The notes under the pieces: model-generated
What the model saw: the letters and a program-made list of their open reading frames with translations, nothing else
Told to the model about the DNA's origin: nothing
The model's database searches: none
Origin: Trogon surrucura
Taxonomy: Eukaryota; Chordata; Aves; Trogoniformes; Trogonidae
NCBI GenBank assembly: GCA_020746105.1
Contig: CM036617.1
Span: 139,155,845 to 139,219,844 of the forward strand
DNA length: 64,000 nt
Direction: 5' to 3'
Position numbers and translations under genes: made by a program
Part shown: positions 57,641 through 64,000 of the stretch, one piece after another
Numbering within the stretch: position 1 is the stretch's first letter
Layout of the letters: each line of letters opens with the position of its first letter

Positions 57641-58173
57641 TCACAGAATCACAGAATGTTCAGGGTTGGAAGAACCTCAAAAGATCATCTAGTCCAGCCC
57701 CTCTGCCAGAGCAGGATCCCCTACAGTAGGTCACACAGGAACACGTCCAGATGAGTTTTGAATGTCTCAAAAGGAGGAGACTCCACAACCTCCCTGGGCA
57801 GCCTGTGCCAGGGCTCTGTCACCCTCACAGTGAAAAAGTTTTTCCTAATGTTTTTGTGGAACCTCCTATGTCCCAGCTTGTACCCGCTGCCCGTTGTCCT
57901 GTCGTTGGATGTCGCTGAAAAGAGCCTGGCACTGTCCTCCTGACATTCCCCCTTGACATATTTATAAACATTCATGAGGTCACCCCTCAGCCTCCTCTCC
58001 TCCAAGCTGAAGAGACCCAGCTCCTTCAGCCTTTCCTCATAAGGGAGATGTTCCCCTCCCTTCATCATCTTTGTGGCTCTGTGCTGGACTCTCTGCAGCA
58101 GTTCCCTGTCTCTCTTGAGCTGAGGGGCCCAGAACTGGACACAAGGTGCCAGATGTGGCCTCACCAGGGCAGA
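57641..58173 (-). mobile_element. CR1 3' fragment between PNPLA3 and SAMM50
   Basis: The minus strand encodes [20 protein letters not shown], then [20 protein letters not shown] and a largely open C-terminus ([16 protein letters not shown]). The CR1 3' end is at 57641 (tcacagaatcacagaatgtt). The truncated 5' end stops about 90 bp before the SAMM50 CpG island. Confidence 0.95.
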
Positions 58174-58442
58174 GCCTTGGTGAGCCTCCACTCGGCTCTG
58201 GAGGAGGAAAACAAGCGTCGTGTCCTTTCTTCCTTAAAATTCCGTGACTGAGCACAGCACGCGGGGGGGGGGGGTGACAAGGGCCTCCGAGGGTCACCCG
58301 CAGTCGGAGCGGGCAGCGCCCCCGCCCCTCTCCCCGCCTGCGCGCGCGCTCCTCCCGCGAGGAAGCACACCGGCCGCGCGAGCTTCCGCCCCGTCTCTTC
58401 CCGCCCCGTCGGCCAATGGGAGCCGGGGCGGGGCCGCCTGTC

Positions 58443-58469
58443 ATGGCCGCCCCCGTGCTGCGGCCTTGA
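58443..58469 (+). promoter_or_regulatory. Short upstream ORF before SAMM50
   Basis: ATG at 58443 opens an eight-codon frame (MAAPVLRP) ending TGA, 56 bp before the SAMM50 start and downstream of the CCAAT box. It is within the transcript only if initiation occurs upstream of 58443. Confidence 0.35.
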
Positions 58470-58525
58470 GCGCAAGCGGCCCCCAGCCCGCCCGGCCCCG
58501 CCGCGCACCTCCGCCCCTCGCCGCC

Positions 58526-58546
58526 ATGGGCACCGTGCACGCACGG
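58526..58546 (+). CDS. SAMM50: SAMM50 exon 1 (coding part)
   Basis: Seven codons, MGTVHAR, in a strong Kozak context, with donor gtaagc directly after the CGG codon. Identical to the human N-terminus. Confidence 0.95.
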
Positions 58547-60968
58547 GTAAGCGCCGCGCCGCGGGGGACCGGGGAGGGGCTGCCGCAGGCCGGGGCAGTG
58601 CGGCTGCGCTCTGCCCCCGCGACCTTCGGGCCAGGCCCCGAGGCAGAACAGCGGCCGACACCGGCCCTGGGATCGGGCCTGAGGGGCTCCGCGCCCGGCG
58701 CTGCCGGGGGCAGCCGGGCCGGTAACCGCCGTCCTGGCTGGGGACGGGCGCGGTGCCCGGCTGGTGGCGGGCGGGGAAAGAGCGACGCCGTCGCCCCGGT
58801 GCTCGGGGGCCGCCCGCCTCCCCTTCCCGGGTGTTTCCTTCCTGCCGGGCCGCGGTCGGGTTTGACCTTGCGGCGGGGGCGGGGGGGGGGCTGGCGAAAG
58901 CCGGAGTGCCTGGGTGGAAACGGGGGAAAAAACAAACGGGGAAAAAAAAAAAATCCAACCCTCAAAACCAAACAAACAGCAGCAAACCCCCAAAACACGG
59001 AGCAAAGAGGTTGTGGGTCTGCACTGTAGGAGCGGGCAGAGGTTGTAGGTCTGCACTTACCGCTGAGCAGCGGCGCTGCTGAGGGAGACCCGCGGCATCG
59101 CACTCGTCCCAGTGCCGGGAGATCCCCGAGAACAGAAGGGTAAAACCTCCACATCCCTCCACGCTTGCTGAAAGAAGGAAGGTGAAGGTTCAGGTGTGGT
59201 GGGACAGGTAGTGGTTATAATAGCAACAGGGGAAAGCGTGTCTCAACCGTCAGAAAATAATTTCAAAGAATAAGAGTACGTAGGGTCTGGAATAGTTTAG
59301 GAAGGTGAGGGAGGCTCTGTGCCTCAAGGCTTCGTTAGAGAGGTTTCCCTCAGGATATTCTTGTTAAGCAGTCCACTCTTGAGCAGTCAGCTTCATGGGA
59401 AAGGGCAAGATTCGTGCAAGACAGGTTCTGAGGAAGTCAAACTGTAAGAATATCAGTGTAACACAGAAAAGGTCGGTGGTGGTGTTAACTGTAAAGCAAA
59501 GGAATCGCAGAGCAAATGGTAAGTGCATTTGGTGAAATACCGTGTGAATTTTGCCTAAACCACTTTCCCCTTAAAGTGGCCATAGGAAGCCTGCATAGAG
59601 GTGTTTAAAACAGGTGTTTAAAACCGGTGTAGATAATTCTGGTATGATTAGTGAGCGACTGACTGACTTATTTGGGGAGTAAGAATGGTCTGAATAACTC
59701 CTCAAGACCCCAGGCAGGATACCCTTTTCTATGAGCTAGTTGAAAACCAGGCTTTTTTTACACAGTGTTAACGAGATGGAGGCAACTGCAGGGGGCTTCT
59801 AAGGCTCCAGAGTATCTAATTGCCGTGACTAATTTAATTTCTGTTTCACATTTCTTTATTGTTTTCTTGGGTTTGTAGCCATCTGTAGTGTAAACTGATA
59901 GACAATATTGTGTGGCTGCAGGGTGTGTTTCATGCTTGCTTGAAAATTACTGAGAGTTAGAGGAGATTCTGCCTTCATTTAACTTGATTCTGATATGTAA
60001 CAGCAGTTGACTATTCCAGCCAAACAGCTATTCTTAAATAATGCAGCAAATACTGTATTAGTGTCTTAAGATTAAAAGTAGATTTACTGAGTTATCTAAT
60101 CCTGACCTCTGCTTTTGCAGGTAACCCTCTATTTACTCATGCTTGAATCCGTTATCTCCTGATAAGTCTTATTTTAGGACTCTTTGAGGGTATAGTAAAT
60201 AAAACTGCTGTACTGGAAACCATTTTGATTTAAGTGTTCACCTCTGATAGATAGGGCCAGAGGTTCCCGAGCATCACTTGGAAGGTTACTTTTTTAAAGA
60301 AATATTTTAGTATAAAAGCATGTTAGTATATGAAACATAACATGCTGAAAACATCTTTTGCTTTTTTTATTCTCCAACATTCATGCTTTTCTCCCTTCCA
60401 AAAAACCCAAAACAAGTAGTGACACCCTAATTTTTTAGATTTCTTTTTTAAAGAAGATAGAATGAATCTCTAACACAGGAAGCACACCTTAAAATAAGGT
60501 TTTTTGAATATAAATAAATAAATAAATAAAAATACTATAAAAATAAATAAATAAAAGAAAATAAATAAAAGAAAACAAAATAAGGTTTTTTGGAAAATAA
60601 TATTTTTGGAAGAGTACACAATAGACCTGAGAAATTACTCACCATGGAAACTATTCAGCTTTCATAAAAAAATCATTAAGCAGGTAGGTAAAAAGTGTAC
60701 TGGTAATTCTGCTAATTTTAGTTTTTCTCTTTTGCTTCCTCCCCCCTTAGGATCAACAGCACGGTGTCAAGAACCATACTTTCTTTTTTCCTTTGCAAAA
60801 GACACGAATCACATATCTGCATACCGTGTTAAATGCAGTTTACTCTTATGCTTTCAGAGTTTGGAACCTCTTCCGATGGGTGGACCAGACTTTGGTGCCG
60901 TGGGAGAGGAGGCTGAATTGGTTGAAGTTGAACCTGAGACCAAGCAGGAAATTCTTGAGAACAAAGAT
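58526..60968 (+). CDS. SAMM50: SAMM50, sorting and assembly machinery component 50 (5' part)
   Basis: Two coding exons lie in the window: 58526-58546 (MGTVHAR, in gccgccATGG context) and 60858-60968 ([20 protein letters not shown], ending KQEILENKD), both in phase 0 with donors gtaagc and gtaagt. Together they give residues 1-44, matching human SAMM50 almost throughout. SAMM50 is the central beta-barrel of the mitochondrial outer-membrane SAM complex. It inserts beta-barrel proteins and links to the MICOS cristae-organising complex. The residues here are the acidic N-terminal segment before the POTRA domain. The third exon is not found before 64000, so the gene continues to the right. It follows PNPLA3 on the same strand, as in mammals. 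Confidence 0.96.
60491..60592. repeat. 16-bp direct repeats flanking an A/T microsatellite in SAMM50 intron 1
   Basis: aaaataaggttttttg is found at 60491-60506 and again at 60577-60592. The 70 bp between are mostly taaa/aaata units with a few interruptions. Compatible with insertion of an A-rich tail with target-site duplication, or with duplication by slippage. Confidence 0.85.
60858..60968 (+). CDS. SAMM50: SAMM50 exon 2
   Basis: 37 codons after acceptor atgctttcag, ending AACAAAGAT before gtaagt. The acidic run [11 protein letters not shown] is conserved with mammals. Confidence 0.96.
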
Positions 60969-61794
60969 GTAAGTACCTGAACAACATTCTCTTTTTCTAT
61001 TTTTTTCTTAGGAAACGTGTCTTGGCACCCTTGCTTACTTGTTTTTCCTAAGGGAGTTTTCTAAACTACAGTTTGAGATGTGAAAGAATTAAGTTTAGCA
61101 CTGTGAGTTTAATCTGACATTCTCTAGTTCCTGTCCGTTTTTTTCCTACCAAAGGAGTTGTTATTAAAATATAGCTTTGAGCTAATAGACCTGTTGCTAC
61201 TTTCCCCCCTCTCTCTCTCGTATGAGATTACTGCTTCTGCAGCACTGCTTAGGAGCAAACCAAGCAACTGTCCTTAATCTGCTACAGTGCAGTTATGAGC
61301 CAGGTTAGAGTAGAGTGCCACCGAGTGATTTGTGTTACTAAGGGAATTATTAAATTCAGCTGAGGACCTTTTAAAAAATATTTGGCATGTAAGAACACGT
61401 CTGTCTTGGCCCATGCTATGTTTAGCGATCCTAGAGGGATGAAATATCATGCATTATCTTAATTTTTATTAAAGATTTCCTTTCCTTTATGCTTTTCGGA
61501 GTCATTCTCCCTAGAATCTTGGTAATAACATTTTTTATTTAGTTAATTATGCATATATTCTGATGGGTTTTTTAAAGCAATTTGTAGTAATGCTACGTTA
61601 CTCATATTTTGCTCTTTTGGTATATGTGAATGCATGAAGCATTTGCAGGTGATTTTTTTGCCACACTTACACCTAAAATTATAATACACTGAAAAAGCTG
61701 GAAAAATAAGGAACATGCAATCACTGTAGTCTGTTTGTACTGGCTAACTTGGAGAGTGTTGTGGTTTTAAAGATAATATTGTCTTAGATGGTTG

Positions 61795-63490
61795 TCATAG
61801 AATCATAGAATGGCCTAGGCTGGAAGGGACCTTAGAGATCATCTAATCCAACCTCCCTGTCATGGGCAGGGACGCCTCTCAACTAGATCAGGCTACTCAA
61901 GGCCTCATCCACAGTGGCTTTGAACACCTCCAGGGAGGGGACAGCCACAACTTCTCTGGGCAATTTATTCCAGAGTCTTGCCACCCTTGGACTGAAGAAT
62001 TTCTTCCTAAGATCCAATCTTTAACTTAAATCCATTTCCCCTTGTCCTATCAGTGGACACTTTACAAAAATCCCTCCCATAGGTTCCCTTCAGGTATTGG
62101 AAGGCATTTATAAGGTCCCCCCAGAGTCTTCTCCAGGCTGAACAATCCCAGCTCTCTCAGCCTGTCCTCACAGCATAGGAGCTCCAACCTCTGGATCATC
62201 TTTGTGGCCCTCCTCTGAACATGTTCCAACAGATCCATGTCCCTCTTATGGTGGGGACACCAGAACTGGACGCAGTATTCGAGGTGGGGTCTCACAAGAA
62301 CAGAGTAAAGGGGCAGAATCACCTCTCTTGACCTGCTGGCTACGCTTCTCCTGATACATCCCAGGATGCGGTTGGCCTTCTGGGCTGCATGAGCGCACTG
62401 CCGGCTCATGGTGAGCTTCTCATCAATCAACACCCCCAAATCCTTCTCTTCAGGGCTACTCTCAACCCACTCTGTGCCCAGTTTGTATTTGTGCCTGGGA
62501 TTGGCCTGACTCAGGTGCAGGACCTTGCATTTTGACTTGTTGAACCTCATGCAGTTTGCACTGGCCCATTTCTCAAGCCTGTCAAGGTCCCTCTGGATGG
62601 CATCTCTTCCCTCAAGTGAGTCCACCACACCACACGGTTTGGTGTTGTTGGCAAACTTGCTGAGGGTGCACTCGATGCCATTGTCCATGTCTCTGACAAA
62701 GATGCTGAACAGCACTGGACCCAAAACAGACCCGTGAGGGACTCCACTTGTCACTGGTTTCCATGTGGACATTGAGCCATTGACCACAACTCTTTGAGTG
62801 CGACCATCCAGCCAGTTCTTTATCCACCGAGTGGTCCATCTGTCAAGTCCATGTCTCTCCATTTTAGAGACAAGGATGTCATGTGGGACAGTGTCAAATG
62901 CTTTGCACAAAACCAGGTAAATGACATCCATCGCTTTTCCCATGTCAACCAGCGCTGTAGCTCTGCCATAGAAGGCACCGAATTAGTCAGGCACGATTTG
63001 CCCTTAGTGAAGCCATGTTGGCTGTCACTGATAATCTCATTATTTTTCATGTGCCTCAGTACAGATACCAGGAGGGTCTGTTCCATGATTTTACCTGGCA
63101 CAGAGGTGATGCTGACTGGTCTGTAGTTCCCTGGCTTTCTTCCCTATTTTTTAAAAATGGGGGATATATTTCCCTTTTTCCCATCTGTGGGACCCTCACC
63201 AGACTACCAGGACTTCTCAAATATGATGGCTCGTGGCCTAGCAACTTCAGCTGCCAGTTCCTTCAGGACCCATGGATGTATCTCATCAGGTCCCATGGAC
63301 TTGTGCACCTTCAGGTTCTCTGGGTGTCCCAGACATTGCCCACCAGCCCCTCCCTGTTGGTGAAGACAAGGTCTAGCATGGCACCTCTCCTCCGTGGTTC
63401 CTCTGTTGCTTGGAGGAGGAAGTTATTATCTCTGCATTCCAGGAATCTCCTAGATTGCTTGTGCCCTGCTGTGTTGTCTTTCCAACTGAT
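61795..63490 (-). mobile_element. CR1 LINE, longest copy in the window, in SAMM50 intron 2
   Basis: The minus strand runs from a pre-RT segment (NNFLLQATEEPRRRGAMLDL) through an internal deletion to KSMGPDEIHPWVLKELAAEV. It then reaches the RT core ([31 protein letters not shown]) and C-terminus, ending with the CR1 tail at 61795. The catalytic FADD motif is mutated to FANN and there are frameshifts, though 62062-62943 stays open for 293 codons. It is inactive. Its last 93 bases are the closest relative of the SINE tail at 34.3 kb. Confidence 0.96.
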
Positions 63491-64000
63491 GTTTTATAAC
63501 AAGATGAATCATTTTAAGCAAATATAAAACCTCATAATGCTAGTGATCTTAATTTGCATTTTAAACTGCAATACTGCAGGGGTAGGAATAATTTTCATAG
63601 TTAGAATTTAAATATGTATGGCTTGTAGGTTTGTTTTTTAACTCTTTGGTTATGTGTAGCTAAGTATGACTAACTACACGTTTTGCCTTATGTGTCTTAA
63701 CATCTCAGTGCGATTTCTACAGAAACTTATGGGCAACCGTAAAACACTTGTAACTAAAATTGTAGCACCTACAGTCTGTTATTGTCTCTTCTGCTACGAT
63801 CAGTATTAGCTTTGGTATTAGAGTCCTTTTTTTCTTTCATTTTCATGTTAAGGGAACAACTTTGCAGAACTGTAGATAGCATTGATCTCTGATGTATAGG
63901 TTAGCCTAGGAATCTTCAGGATTTTTCACTTGGACAACAATATTTTTTTCTGCATTGTTGATTTTGATACCCATTATTAGATGCAAATTCACTATTTGTG
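63491..64000 (+). other. SAMM50 intron 2, nothing recognised
   Basis: AT-rich intronic sequence with no exon matching the next conserved SAMM50 segment (VQHVHFDGLG). Confidence 0.6.

Larger units (their letters stand above)
58260..58910 (+). promoter_or_regulatory. SAMM50: CpG island and promoter of SAMM50
   Basis: Dense CpG with GC boxes (ggggcggggcc near 58425), a CCAAT box at 58413-58417 and a run of G at about 58263. No TATA box. Typical of a housekeeping promoter. Long frames on both strands (up to 339 codons) are composition artefacts. Confidence 0.8.

Noticed and set aside
58037-59056. 339-, 265-, 261- and 237-codon frames over the SAMM50 CpG island
   Set aside because: Overlapping frames on both strands with compositional peptides; the real coding here is only the seven codons of SAMM50 exon 1. 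Part of the 339-codon frame is the CR1 end.
60606-60980. 124-codon frame as an extended SAMM50 exon
   Set aside because: Upstream of 60858 the frame crosses intron sequence with the splice acceptor atgctttcag; only 60858-60968 matches SAMM50.
1-64000. CRISPR arrays, bacterial-type operons, rRNA genes, novel defence-like systems
   Set aside because: The window is vertebrate chromosomal DNA with spliced genes and CR1 repeats; the only regular tandem array is a 20-bp minisatellite without spacers.

Overview
This is vertebrate nuclear DNA from a bird, probably a passerine. Three lines of sequence evidence support this: at least ten CR1 LINE fragments with the avian-type tail (repeats of attctatg); a short SINE joining a tRNA-Ile-like head to a CR1 tail, a composite known from passerines; and the gene order SULT4A1 (minus) - PNPLA3 (plus) - SAMM50 (plus), which matches the human chromosome 22q13 neighbourhood. 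Protein-coding sequence is a small part of the window; the rest is intron, intergenic DNA and dispersed repeats.

Layout. 1-720: first coding exon of SULT4A1 on the minus strand (9-177) and its CpG-rich promoter. About 0.7-34.9 kb: intergenic, with CR1 fragments at 4.1, 6.9, 18.8, 30.8 and 31.7 kb, the tRNA/CR1 SINE at 34.2 kb, a possible LTR at 4.9 kb and a 19-bp perfect hairpin at 4.06 kb. In mammals PNPLA5 lies in this interval; I see no trace of it. 34.9-36.1 kb: CpG island and promoter of PNPLA3. 35.4-55.4 kb: a complete nine-exon PNPLA3 reading frame (about 503 codons, all splice sites GT/AG, catalytic Ser47 and Asp166 present), with polyadenylation signals at 56.57 and 57.38 kb. 58.2-58.9 kb: CpG island and promoter of SAMM50, then coding exons 1 and 2 (residues 1-44); the gene runs off the right end.

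Functions. PNPLA3 is a lipid-droplet patatin-family acylhydrolase/transacylase, SAMM50 is the mitochondrial outer-membrane beta-barrel assembly factor, and SULT4A1 is a brain-enriched cytosolic sulfotransferase-like protein. They are neighbours by conserved synteny and nothing here suggests co-transcription.

No novel multi-gene system was found. The most interesting points are structural and sit mainly in PNPLA3 introns: a near-identical inverted CR1 pair flanking exons 4-6, a decayed duplicate of exon 4 inside intron 8, a 17.6-copy perfectly homogeneous 20-bp minisatellite just upstream of the last exon, and a SINE whose tail is nearly identical to a CR1 copy elsewhere in the window.
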